Shown in pieces: positions 35,923 to 44,465 of a DNA stretch of 64,000 nucleotides. Source of the DNA: Estrella lausannensis (GTDB lineage: Bacteria; Chlamydiota; Chlamydiia; Chlamydiales; Criblamydiaceae); NCBI RefSeq assembly GCF_900000175.1, contig NZ_CWGJ01000025.1, positions 1 to 64,000 of the forward strand, in the 5' to 3' direction. The translations under genes and the position numbers were made by a program. Numbering within the stretch: the first letter of the stretch is position 1; each line of letters opens with the position of its first letter. Under the pieces are notes generated by a model. The model was given only the letters and a program-made list of their open reading frames with translations, ran no database searches and was not told where the DNA came from.

Positions 35923-38013
35923 ATGGCAGATGAGTATTTCAAAGAGAGAGTTACGTCGGAGATATCTCTTATTTTGGCCCATGCAAAAGCTGTGATCGCT
36001 CTTTGCCAGGAGATGAAAACAAGAGAGTCAACAGATGTTCTATTCAACCTCAAAAGCTTAAAAATCCTGACTCTGAAGGACCATTCGTGGTGGTCTAAAG
36101 TGACGCGCCTTTTCAAGACGCGCGTGCTTAGGGATGCGATCGAAGGAGAATCGGCCGTTAGTTTGAACGTGATCCAGTTTAGAAAGAGAGCGCTGGACCT
36201 CGTCTACTCCATTCAGGAGATGCTATCCCAAAATCCCGATACCCCTTCCGTCTTAGATGCCATGCAAAAAGCCTTCGCGGCTATCGAGGAGTTGTCACAG
36301 CAGATTAAGGAGGTCATCGAAAGCTCCCTTCTTAGGGATAAGGAAGACCTTTTGAAGAAAGTGCGTGAGATGGATTTTTTAATCGGAAAAGAGAAGGGAA
36401 GGAATCTCTCCCCTCTTCTTTATTACACGGAACTCGACGATGCCTGGAGAAAGGCAGTGGAAGCGCGAAGGCAGGACATTTTTTTAAGGAATTTCCACGA
36501 GAAGTCTCAATTTTTGCAAGAGAGCGGCAGAACCTTGGCTATGATGGTCAGGGGTAAGAAGAAAGTGGGTAGATGGGCTACAGCGCTCGACATTGATGGC
36601 AAAAGCTCATTATTTCAAGAGTCGGCAGAGATCATCCTCCAAAACGAGCTGAAAGAGCTCAAAAAGCAAAGTCCGGCCGCCTATCAGAAACGGTTGGAAG
36701 AGGAATGGAAGCTGCTCGCTGCCTATTTAAGAGGACTTAAGAATCCTGTTGAATCAGAAGAAATGCTGGAGAGCCTGCGGAGAGCCTTCAGCTATCGGCA
36801 GCTTGAGGTGTACGGGGATGAAGGCCTCCAGGATTTGATCCGGTGGATTGGATCGGAAAAGGAGGAGGCTGCGGCGCGCTTCCGCCTCCTTAGAAAAAGA
36901 TGGGTGGAGAAGAGGCAGAAAACGGATGCGGTCAGAAGACGGCTGGAGCGGCTGCAGGAGGCTTCAGAAGAGACCCCGCTATTCCCCAAAGAATCGGTGG
37001 AAATTCCCCTTTTACCCGAGGGAGTGCTTCCGGAGGTGAACACCAAACTGAGCAAACTCCTTAAAACTCTGAAGGCGCTCGAATCCCTTGACAGCTATCG
37101 CCATGAGTGGAACAAGGCCCGTTCAATCCGGAAAAATCTGGTCGAGCAGGGTCTTATCGATCCTACCTTTGAAGAAATCAGGAAGGAGGATTCGCTATTT
37201 GGGGATCCGGCTCTTCTTAAGCACTGTCGGGATATCGAGGAGGCGCTCGCTTCGGAAATTGCCAAAAGACAAAAGGATCTGCTTGATATCAGCCAGATGA
37301 TGGAGAGTTATCGGGACAGGGTTGAAAACAGGCAGGAGATCGAACGTCTGAAGAGATCTTTGGAAGAGATGAAAAAGCTTCATGGCCGTAACTTCGTGCG
37401 CACGCTGCTCGAAAAAAGCCAAAAGCGCAGGTCCATCTTTGAAGAGGCTAGGAAGGAGGCCGCGGAAAATGAGCCTCCATCGCCGGTAGCGCCCGAATCC
37501 CAATCAATCACCCATTTCGAGGAGTGCAAAAGCCTTGTCGAATCTTTGGTCCGGACCTTGAAGATTGATAAATCCCCACTCTATACCACCCAAGAGGATC
37601 TTCTGGAGGCGTTCGGCATCCTTTCCAAGCCCTACATGACGGAGGGGACGCAGGGAAAGTTGCCCAAGGATATCGCCCGCTTAAAAGTGGAGGTGGAATC
37701 AGCTATAAATAGCCTGGAGGTCATGCAGAAGTCCCCACTCTTTGGGCTTGCCCGGGAAAAGGATAGGATAAGGGCTTTGATCAAAAGTCTAAGCGCCCCA
37801 GCCGAACCTCTTCTTTTGATCCGGACGTTTTTGCAGTCGCATCATGATGAACGATTGAAGGAGCAGGAGATTCGCCGCCTCCTCAAAGAAAAAAAACGGT
37901 TCGAGGAAGAGCTTGCAAGAACCGAAGAGGATATGACGGCAGCCGAGAAAGAGCTGTGTGTTCTCGAGGGCATTCTGGCCGTCGAGATTGAACTTGGCAT
38001 TTTCTTAAGCTGA
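35923..38013 (+). CDS. large coiled-coil protein of unknown function
   Basis: The protein has 696 residues, almost wholly alpha-helical and charged, with heptad-like stretches (for example 215-330, 470-520 and 650-690). There is a short proline-rich break near residue 350 (TPLFPKESVEIPLLPEGVLPEV). No signal peptide or membrane segment is seen. I recognise no family. The ATG at 35923 has GGAG upstream; a TTG at 35902 would add seven residues. It lies beside the BTB and lipase genes. The 260 bases before it hold a repeat-like fragment (35717-35740) related to 23402. It may be a structural or secreted protein. Confidence 0.6.
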   Translation: MADEYFKERVTSEISLILAHAKAVIALCQEMKTRESTDVLFNLKSLKILTLKDHSWWSKVTRLFKTRVLRDAIEGESAVSLNVIQFRKRALDLVYSIQEMLSQNPDTPSVLDAMQKAFAAIEELSQQIKEVIESSLLRDKEDLLKKVREMDFLIGKEKGRNLSPLLYYTELDDAWRKAVEARRQDIFLRNFHEKSQFLQESGRTLAMMVRGKKKVGRWATALDIDGKSSLFQESAEIILQNELKELKKQSPAAYQKRLEEEWKLLAAYLRGLKNPVESEEMLESLRRAFSYRQLEVYGDEGLQDLIRWIGSEKEEAAARFRLLRKRWVEKRQKTDAVRRRLERLQEASEETPLFPKESVEIPLLPEGVLPEVNTKLSKLLKTLKALESLDSYRHEWNKARSIRKNLVEQGLIDPTFEEIRKEDSLFGDPALLKHCRDIEEALASEIAKRQKDLLDISQMMESYRDRVENRQEIERLKRSLEEMKKLHGRNFVRTLLEKSQKRRSIFEEARKEAAENEPPSPVAPESQSITHFEECKSLVESLVRTLKIDKSPLYTTQEDLLEAFGILSKPYMTEGTQGKLPKDIARLKVEVESAINSLEVMQKSPLFGLAREKDRIRALIKSLSAPAEPLLLIRTFLQSHHDERLKEQEIRRLLKEKKRFEEELARTEEDMTAAEKELCVLEGILAVEIELGIFLS

Positions 38014-38021
38014 AGACTCTC

Positions 38022-39827
38022 CTACCTTTTCATATGCTCTAAGGGAGTATCGTCAAATTCCTCTTCGTGATAAGTCGCCGGATTTTCCCAGATTGTCAGG
38101 AGCCTTCGGAAATTGTAGGCGACCTCGCTCTCCACCATCTCATCGGATATCCGCTTTTCAAACCAGTGTTCGGCCACATGCTGCCAGAGCGAGCGTCCGA
38201 TGGCGAACCCTTTGACTTTGTGGATCGACTCTTTTAGACCTTTTAAGTCTTTAGCCAACTCTTTCAAGGGCCTTCTGTCACCCAGCACTAAAATTCCTGC
38301 CTGCTTGTCGTGCTTATCGATTGTCTGTTCTATGTGGCGCCACCCATCGAGATCAAAAGAGGGCTGCAGTTTCCACAAAGTGGGGTGGATGTCTTGTTGG
38401 TAAAGGGAGTTGATCGCTGCGAGCACTCTCTCTTCCCTACCGTTGCGCTCTTTGTCATAGATCTCCACAAGCAGCTGATGACCCGTTTCTTCGACGGCTT
38501 CAAAGAGACGTTGCATCCAGCGGATGTCGCTTGAGGGAAGTTCTCCATCCCTTAAGTTGAGCAGTACTTTGACGATCTCTTTCCGCGGCCAGGAGCGGAT
38601 CAGCCCGTAGGGATGTTCCTCGAATACTTTTTTAGTATGCTCGTCGACTGTTCTGATGATCGAATAGTGATGAGCCAAAGCCTTGGCAAGAATCTCTTCG
38701 CCATGGCAGTTGTCGACACAGACTCCCAAAGTGGCATGATGCGCCGTTGCAGCTGTTCTCAAAAACGCCTGATAGATCAGATCCTTGAACTTGGCGATGG
38801 ACGTTTCACTGCGGCGGTGTTTGCGGGCCAGTTCTTCAAAGTGGCCGATCTGGTCGAATGTAAGGAAGCAAAGCCCTTGGTCTTCAGTACCCAAAGAGAT
38901 AGCATCGCGGCTGGCTTGCTGGCGCTCATTTTTTCCGTTTTTCAAGTTTTCGAGGTAGGGGAGTATATTCATCAGGGGAATCCGTTCCACCACCCTGGCG
39001 TCGGCCTTTTTGAGGATTTCCATGCCCTCTTGGATCTGCTTGTTTTCCATATACACGGTAATGAAGGCGGCAATCATCAGCAGATGCTCCTCTCCGGGGA
39101 TGGCTGCCGTTTTTTTTCCGAGGGAGAAATTGCTGCGCTGGCCGTGGATGCTGAGCTCGAAGACTCCGGGGTGGCGTTCGATCACATAGGAGGATGTTTT
39201 CCCCGTTTTTAAGGCGAGGTCCATGGTGCTGAGAAATGAGGTGGAGCGCTTGCCGAAGGAAAAGAAGAGATCCGCTTGCTCTATGAGAGGCCAAAGAGTG
39301 GCCTTATGTTCGTCGGAAAGCTCTTCTTTTTCCTCCGGCAGAATGAGAATCAATTTTTCGCCGCTTTGTTTCCGTAGAGGCAGCTCCGCGGTTGTTGCTT
39401 TTAACTGCTCGATGGCCTTGGGGCTTTTCAGAAAGAGAACCAGGGCGCTGCCGCATTCTTTGGGAAGAGACACCCCTGCCTGTTCTGGATCGGCATAGAT
39501 TAAGGTAGCTGTCTTGTCTTTGGATTCAAACGAGATGAATCGGATAGGGGTTTTGGCGCCGGAGCAGGCCTTTGTCTGCACCCCTTCTTTGACCAGTTGG
39601 TTTAGAAGGGCCTCTCCAAAAGGATCCGATCCAATCAACGAGCACAGGGAGACCTCGGTTTTAAGCCTGGCGAGCGCGACAGCGAGCAGAAATCCTTCGC
39701 CGCCGAACCCTTTCAAAAAGGTGTCGTTGGATGAGAGGGATGCCCCTTTCTGCTCGGAGATAAGTTCCAGGTAGGAGTCTCCCACCACATGGATCTTGTT
39801 TGATTTAGTCTCTGCTCTCTCTTTCAT
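38022..39827 (-). CDS. IolC-type PfkB kinase fused to DUF2090 aldolase-like domain, kinase motif degraded
   Basis: The protein has 601 residues. The N-terminal 300 residues have the PfkB fold (GGEGFLLAVALARL, SLIGSDPFGEALLNQLVKEGV). The C-terminal half (about 305-590) matches DUF2090, the class I aldolase-like domain (LCFLTFDQIGHFEELARK, LGVCVDNCHGEEILAKAL, LLVEIYDKERNG, LWKLQPSFD, ILVLGDRRPL). In inositol degradation this fusion phosphorylates 5-dehydro-2-deoxygluconate and cleaves the product. Here the kinase DTxGAGD catalytic motif is replaced by TAAIPGEEH, so the kinase is probably inactive. No other inositol genes are in the window. The start at 39827 has AGGAGAG upstream. Confidence 0.78.
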   Translation of the reverse strand: MKERAETKSNKIHVVGDSYLELISEQKGASLSSNDTFLKGFGGEGFLLAVALARLKTEVSLCSLIGSDPFGEALLNQLVKEGVQTKACSGAKTPIRFISFESKDKTATLIYADPEQAGVSLPKECGSALVLFLKSPKAIEQLKATTAELPLRKQSGEKLILILPEEKEELSDEHKATLWPLIEQADLFFSFGKRSTSFLSTMDLALKTGKTSSYVIERHPGVFELSIHGQRSNFSLGKKTAAIPGEEHLLMIAAFITVYMENKQIQEGMEILKKADARVVERIPLMNILPYLENLKNGKNERQQASRDAISLGTEDQGLCFLTFDQIGHFEELARKHRRSETSIAKFKDLIYQAFLRTAATAHHATLGVCVDNCHGEEILAKALAHHYSIIRTVDEHTKKVFEEHPYGLIRSWPRKEIVKVLLNLRDGELPSSDIRWMQRLFEAVEETGHQLLVEIYDKERNGREERVLAAINSLYQQDIHPTLWKLQPSFDLDGWRHIEQTIDKHDKQAGILVLGDRRPLKELAKDLKGLKESIHKVKGFAIGRSLWQHVAEHWFEKRISDEMVESEVAYNFRRLLTIWENPATYHEEEFDDTPLEHMKR

Positions 39828-40152
39828 CGATCCTCTCTCCTTCATCTTGGCGTATTCCCCTTTTAGTCCCGCTATTCTTTGCTGAAGAAGCCAGGGCGTG
39901 CCTGTGGAAAATCAGCTGAGTAAAAAGGGGGGCGTTTTGATGCCGCTTTTGAAAGGTAATGGTATCGCTCATTTTGCACAACTTGGGAAGAGCGGGTTTA
40001 GGAATTTTTAAATTCATAAGCAAAAGCTGTTTGAGCGAGATTTGTATTTAAAAAATCTTAGTAAATTATAATTAATTTGATCTTTACAAATGGTAAATGT
40101 TGTTAGTTCTATAATGGGAGTATGCAAGCTTTCATTATGCAAGGAGGTTGCC

Positions 40153-40404
40153 ATGGAAGTGCAAAGCAGCGGGAAAGCTCCCCTCAATGTTTTTGTTGGT
40201 AAAGAGCCTTCATTGCCCGGAAGTGCCGAAAAGATGGAGGGTCGGCTTAAAAACGCCTACGCAGCAGCTGTCAAGGGTAGAGCTGCCGCGCCAGAGGGTG
40301 TTCAGGAATCTTTATCCACTTTGCATATGCTCGATATATCCGAAGCCAAAGAGCGGGCCCTCTTTAAGAAAATTGACAGGTTCGCTCAAGGGTATTTGAG
40401 CTAG
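40153..40404 (+). CDS. small protein of unknown function, first of a two-gene unit
   Basis: The protein has 83 residues and no recognised family. Its ATG at 40153 has a perfect AGGAGG five bases upstream; a longer frame from 40090 lacks one. It is hydrophilic and Ala/Lys-rich, with a C-terminal helix (SEAKERALFKKIDRFAQGYL). The next gene starts 42 bases on in the same direction. Small acidic or neutral proteins in front of large ones can be chaperones of secreted proteins, but this one is slightly basic, so I do not assign that. The 325 bases before it hold an AT-rich probable promoter and nothing else clear. Confidence 0.55.
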   Translation: MEVQSSGKAPLNVFVGKEPSLPGSAEKMEGRLKNAYAAAVKGRAAAPEGVQESLSTLHMLDISEAKERALFKKIDRFAQGYLS

Positions 40405-40446
40405 GAGTCTGTCTAAGATCGTAGCAGACCGATTCCAGGGGGGAAT

Positions 40447-41976
40447 ATGAGAGTTCAACATAGTCAAATGAGAAATATTTTAGAGCTTTCCAAGGCTGCG
40501 GAAGTCTCTAGCGTCAAAAGCTTGGATCAATCCGAAAGAAAAATCCTGATGGTGATGCTTTCCGCTCTGAAACGAGGGGAAGCGTCGGTTCATCTGGAAG
40601 GGGTTGATCAAAAGAAGCTGGAGAGAATGAAGATCAAACTTCAGACTCCGCAGGAAGTGCGAGCCTCTTCCTTTATTCAAAAGGTAGTGAAGATTGTGTT
40701 GAACTTTTTTGGGTTCAGGACAGGGTCAAGATCTGTTGTCAAAGCGGTGGAATCCACCAAGAACCTGATGGAAGAGTGTCAGATGCGGTTAAACTCTTTA
40801 AAACCGATATTGGATAACAAGAAAGAGGCTCTCTCCGAGTTGATCGAGCAAGGAGGAGCGAGAGATGAGATAGAGCATCTAAGGCAAGATATCGAAAAAC
40901 TGAATCGTGAGCTTTCAGAAATCGAAGGGATCTTAACTCCGAAAGAGGATGTCTCCGTCGCCTATGTTCAGGCAAAAAAAGAGGCTATCGCATCCTTCCA
41001 AAACCAGATTCCCTCCCTCATCGAAGATGCCAAAGCAAAGGTCTCGGAGAATGATGCCAAGGAACTGATTGAGCAGAACATGCAACTGGATTTGGTTAAA
41101 AACCCTAACCGTTTAGATAACGAACAATTCGAGAAGGACTATCTGCGGCCGGGGTTTCGTTTGCGGATTGAAGACCCCTCCAAAGGGGTATTTCAGGGAT
41201 ATCCCAAGCCATCGGATTCAACAAAGCCCGCTGATTATTATGCCTTCCACAAAGAGGGATTCAACCATCTCTTCGCCTCCGAGGAAAAGATCTGGAAGCA
41301 TTTTATCCAGGCGGCCGTTACGCAAACGCCCGTCAATGCCATGATGGTGCCTTTGCATATGGAGATGAATATTAATCCTGAAGGTCGTCTGAGGCATCTT
41401 GATGTGATGGGTAAAGAGGTGCCTGTCATCTTCGATTTGCAGGAAGTGGTTAGGAATGTCGATGTTGAAGTGCACCGCAACTCCTCCGGCGTGATTGAAA
41501 AAGTCACCGTTTCAATCAGGATGGATACACCGGTGGAAACGGGAATGCATCTTGCCGGACTTCCCAAGCCAAAGTCGCTGGACACTATCGGAGTTATTAC
41601 TTCCACAATGCGTTTTGAGCTCTCTTTAAAAGATGGGAATCCTCTCGTTGGTCATCTGAAGTATGATCATGTTTTCAATAAAGACGGCAGGAAACCCGAG
41701 CCTCAAGCCTCCGCCCCCGGCTTCACTCCTCTTGAAAAGAAAAAGGGAGCCTCTCCCCAGTTGAGCGGGCTTGAGAAGATGAAGGCAGGCTGGAGATCCG
41801 ATCTTTCCAGGAAAAAGCTCTCTATTCAGCCGACGGGAGAGAAGATCTGCTGGCTTGAAGGGAGATTGGGAGATCTCCGAGCGGTTCAAGAGCGAGTGGA
41901 CACGCGGCTTGAGAAAGAGTCCATCGGCCTTATCTTGAACAGCTATCGATCCTATCTCGAAGAGCTCACAAGGTAA
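40447..41976 (+). CDS. hypothetical protein with coiled coil
   Basis: The protein has 509 residues and I recognise no family. A hydrophobic segment at about 75-93 (SFIQKVVKIVLNFFGF) is followed by a coiled coil at about 100-165. Residues 200-420 look like a folded beta-rich domain (AMMVPLHMEMNINPEGRLRHLDVMGKEVPVIFD, VEVHRNSSGVIEKVTVSIRMDTP). The tail is basic. AGGGGGGAAT precedes the ATG. It follows the small 83-residue gene and converges with a hydrolase gene. A secreted or membrane-associated role is possible. Confidence 0.6.
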   Translation: MRVQHSQMRNILELSKAAEVSSVKSLDQSERKILMVMLSALKRGEASVHLEGVDQKKLERMKIKLQTPQEVRASSFIQKVVKIVLNFFGFRTGSRSVVKAVESTKNLMEECQMRLNSLKPILDNKKEALSELIEQGGARDEIEHLRQDIEKLNRELSEIEGILTPKEDVSVAYVQAKKEAIASFQNQIPSLIEDAKAKVSENDAKELIEQNMQLDLVKNPNRLDNEQFEKDYLRPGFRLRIEDPSKGVFQGYPKPSDSTKPADYYAFHKEGFNHLFASEEKIWKHFIQAAVTQTPVNAMMVPLHMEMNINPEGRLRHLDVMGKEVPVIFDLQEVVRNVDVEVHRNSSGVIEKVTVSIRMDTPVETGMHLAGLPKPKSLDTIGVITSTMRFELSLKDGNPLVGHLKYDHVFNKDGRKPEPQASAPGFTPLEKKKGASPQLSGLEKMKAGWRSDLSRKKLSIQPTGEKICWLEGRLGDLRAVQERVDTRLEKESIGLILNSYRSYLEELTR

Positions 41977-41990
41977 ATAAGCGGCTTTCC

Positions 41991-42971
41991 CTATTGCTCT
42001 TTCAGGGTGCGGTGGAAAAATTTCAATGTTTCTCTGGCGATAATCCGGTGCGCTTCTCTCCTCTCCTTGGAAAACCTATCCTGAGAGGGAGGGTTGAGGT
42101 AGATGGTGTGGTCGGCCTTCCCGCTCAGGGTGATCATCCCCGCCGAGGGGATCGTCTGCTTGAAAAAGAGAGCGTTCTCTTTGATAGGAGCTCTATCATC
42201 TTCTGACGCAGCGATGATGAGAAGGGGAACCCTGATGGATGAGAGCCCCTCTTTGCTGAATGCAAAGCCGTAGACAGGAGCTAAAAGAAGGAAAGCCTTG
42301 ATTCGTTCGTCTTTTAAATTTTCTTTCGCTTCTGAGATGTCCAGATTTTCTATGGCCTGTTCGTTAAGACCCTCTTCCATTTCAATGTCCAGGCTATTTT
42401 GGACGTCCGGTTTTCGGTAATTGGTGGCAATGCCGCCTGCAAGCCAAAGGCCCGTCAGAGACCCCAGGGAGTATCCGATCATACCGATCTTGTCTTTATC
42501 GATATGAGGACCAAACACGGGATCTTTGATGATGGCGTCGATCACGTGGGAAACATCGAAGGTTCTATTCCATCTTTTGATTGATTCTTCGGGATCGTAA
42601 TTCGACCAGGTTGCTCCAAAATGGTCTACCGAGGCGATGATATAGCCATAGCCGGCCAAAATATCCAACAGCCACGAGAGGTTGAAGCGGTCTCCTTTCT
42701 GGCCGTGAGAGACAACAATCAGCGGATATTTTTTGTTGCTCCTGAGTATAGGAGAGTCCCTGGCTTCTTTGAACCGATCAAAAATATCGGTGGTCGTCCT
42801 TTCACTCTTGGTTCCATTCTCGGCAGGGTAATAGATCTCCGTCAAAAGAAGCTTTTCCCTTAAGTCATCGTGGAAGGCTATCGTCTTAACCCCGATATCC
42901 AAGGTGATGGCGTCTTGAGTGGCGCCAAAAGCAAAGAGCGGGATGCATAGAAAAACAGCCAGCCAAACCAT
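41991..42971 (-). CDS. exported alpha/beta hydrolase (dienelactone or PAF-acetylhydrolase-like)
   Basis: The protein has 326 residues with a signal peptide (MVWLAVFLCIPLFAFG). The oxyanion-side segment KYPLIVVSHGQKGDRFNLSWL, the nucleophile elbow IGMIGYSLGSLTG and late segments LLIIAASEDDRAPIKEN (Asp) and GKADHTIYLN (His) give a complete catalytic triad. The arrangement is that of dienelactone hydrolase/platelet-activating-factor acetylhydrolase-like enzymes, so the substrate is an ester in the periplasm or outside. It follows the HAF-repeat gene by seven bases on the same strand, probably one transcript. Confidence 0.78.
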   Translation of the reverse strand: MVWLAVFLCIPLFAFGATQDAITLDIGVKTIAFHDDLREKLLLTEIYYPAENGTKSERTTTDIFDRFKEARDSPILRSNKKYPLIVVSHGQKGDRFNLSWLLDILAGYGYIIASVDHFGATWSNYDPEESIKRWNRTFDVSHVIDAIIKDPVFGPHIDKDKIGMIGYSLGSLTGLWLAGGIATNYRKPDVQNSLDIEMEEGLNEQAIENLDISEAKENLKDERIKAFLLLAPVYGFAFSKEGLSSIRVPLLIIAASEDDRAPIKENALFFKQTIPSAGMITLSGKADHTIYLNPPSQDRFSKERREAHRIIARETLKFFHRTLKEQ

Positions 42972-42978
42972 GAGAAAC

Positions 42979-44079
42979 CTATCTTATCGGGTCTAACAGA
43001 AAGAGATGAAGCGAGCCGCAGGATCTGCCGTAGCCGACAATTTGTCCGACATCATTGATGTCTGTCGCCTCTATCAACGTCATCTCTTTGCAGCCGCCAT
43101 GGACCAAAGAAGAGAGAACTACAGGAGGTTCCATGTTGATGGAGATAGCCGCCTCGCCGCAAAGCGAGCCGACGATCGTATGGCAGCTGTTGACGGCGGA
43201 GATTTTCATCCCGGAGAGATCGCGGACTCTGAAGTATCTCTCGATGGGAGTCCACTCATATGCCCACATGTAAGGCCTTCCATTCTTGGTGCTTCGGAAA
43301 CTGCCAAAAACAGCGCTGTCATGGGCGATCGTCATATCCATCTGAAACTGAATTTTCCCCTTAGGTTTTTTAAGGCACGCCTCGTCAGAAAAACCGTTCC
43401 ATCCTCCCCTGTAATGGTATAAAAGCGGGGTGTTCTCGTCGGAAGGCGATTCAAATCCCACCATGTTACCGCTGTTGTTGGCGCCGAGCAAATAGGCGCA
43501 AGACAGATCCTGTATCCCCTTTTCAGGGCTGTAGAATACCGCCATGTACTCCTCTTTGTCTTTCACTTTCCTCGCGCCCGTCAGCAGGCCGTTGTCGTTG
43601 ATTGACCTGAAGTGCACATCACCGCCATTTAGGCATTTTAAGTTAAGCGGCAGCGGTGTCTCTTGATGCCGGCAATAGACATAAGACCACAGATACCACT
43701 CTCCCGATCCGTCCGCTTGGTTGACGGAAGCCAGTACCAGGCCGTTGTTGTTAATCCCATGGAAAAAAGCGTAGGTTCCGTTTCTTTGAAAGCAGCTTTT
43801 GGGATTGCAGAGGTCCGTGACAAACCCTCCATAGCTGGTGTTGCCGATCACGTGTCCTTTTTGGTTGATCCTGGGCCCTAATGAGACCGGGAAGCTGTCT
43901 CTTGCCAAACAGCACTGCGGAAGGTCGGTCGGTCCGAGATCAATAAGCCTGTAGCAGCTGTATGTCAGGTGGGGGTTATAAAACAGCCTTGCTTCCAAGG
44001 GGGCGGCTATAAAGCCTATAAGGGGTAAGATCAAACAAAACAGAAGCAGCAGCCGCTTTTGTTGGAACAGACACGCCAT
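42979..44079 (-). CDS. exported HAF-repeat protein
   Basis: The protein has 366 residues with a long signal peptide (residues 1-31, MACLFQQKRLLLLFCLILPLIGFIAA). The mature part repeats the HAF motif INxxGxVxG many times: RINQKGHVIGN, GINNNGLVLAS, SINDNGLLTGA, GANNSGNMVGF, DINDVGQIVGYG. These short repeats form beta structure in surface or secreted proteins of unknown function, also known from Legionella and Coxiella-like bacteria. The ATG at 44079 has GGAG eight bases upstream. It is followed by the exported hydrolase. The 370 bases upstream hold a family A fragment at 44155-44181 and no gene. Confidence 0.75.
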   Translation of the reverse strand: MACLFQQKRLLLLFCLILPLIGFIAAPLEARLFYNPHLTYSCYRLIDLGPTDLPQCCLARDSFPVSLGPRINQKGHVIGNTSYGGFVTDLCNPKSCFQRNGTYAFFHGINNNGLVLASVNQADGSGEWYLWSYVYCRHQETPLPLNLKCLNGGDVHFRSINDNGLLTGARKVKDKEEYMAVFYSPEKGIQDLSCAYLLGANNSGNMVGFESPSDENTPLLYHYRGGWNGFSDEACLKKPKGKIQFQMDMTIAHDSAVFGSFRSTKNGRPYMWAYEWTPIERYFRVRDLSGMKISAVNSCHTIVGSLCGEAAISINMEPPVVLSSLVHGGCKEMTLIEATDINDVGQIVGYGRSCGSLHLFLLDPIR

Positions 44080-44154
44080 GGTTTTACTCCACTGTGGTTT
44101 GGCAAGGAATGTGAGTCTACCTGTCATAAATTGAACTGCACACCGGAGTGTGCC

Positions 44155-44181
44155 TAAATTTTGAAACACTGTCGGTATACG
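44155..44181. repeat. family A terminus, fragment A9
   Basis: ATTTTGAAACACTGTCGGTATAC corresponds to the right end of family A (ATTTTGAGACACTTTCGGTAT) with two changes. Only this end is seen. The wider gap 44080-44449 has no gene. Confidence 0.55.
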
Positions 44182-44430
44182 TCATGCGATCTAAAAAACA
44201 TAATATCAATTGAATAAGATGTCTTTTGGGAGCGCACAACAGGACGTCACCCTTAATTTTTTTAAATCCTTCGGTATTGCGTATCTAATCAAAAAGAAAG
44301 AAATAAATCTAGAATGTTGAAATTGAGGGAGATTTTAGATTGGCACCCAACCAGCCAAAAGGGGGGTGCCCGGGGAGTTAGGGGTGACGTAAGCTGTTAT
44401 TGATGAATATCCTACCCTCTTTCAGCAGGA

Positions 44431-44465
44431 AGATATACTGATTTCAGTTTTAAGACAGGCTCTTT
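44431..44465. repeat. family B partial copy B5 at the ABC-F gene end
   Basis: TGATTTCAGTTTTAAGACAG and GCTCTT match the core and right arm of B2. The stop codon and last four codons (Lys-Ser-Leu-Ser) of the ABC-F gene lie inside it. Confidence 0.75.

Noticed and set aside
40153-40404. Type III chaperone role for the 83-residue protein
   Set aside because: Such chaperones are usually acidic and about 130-160 residues; this one is shorter and slightly basic.
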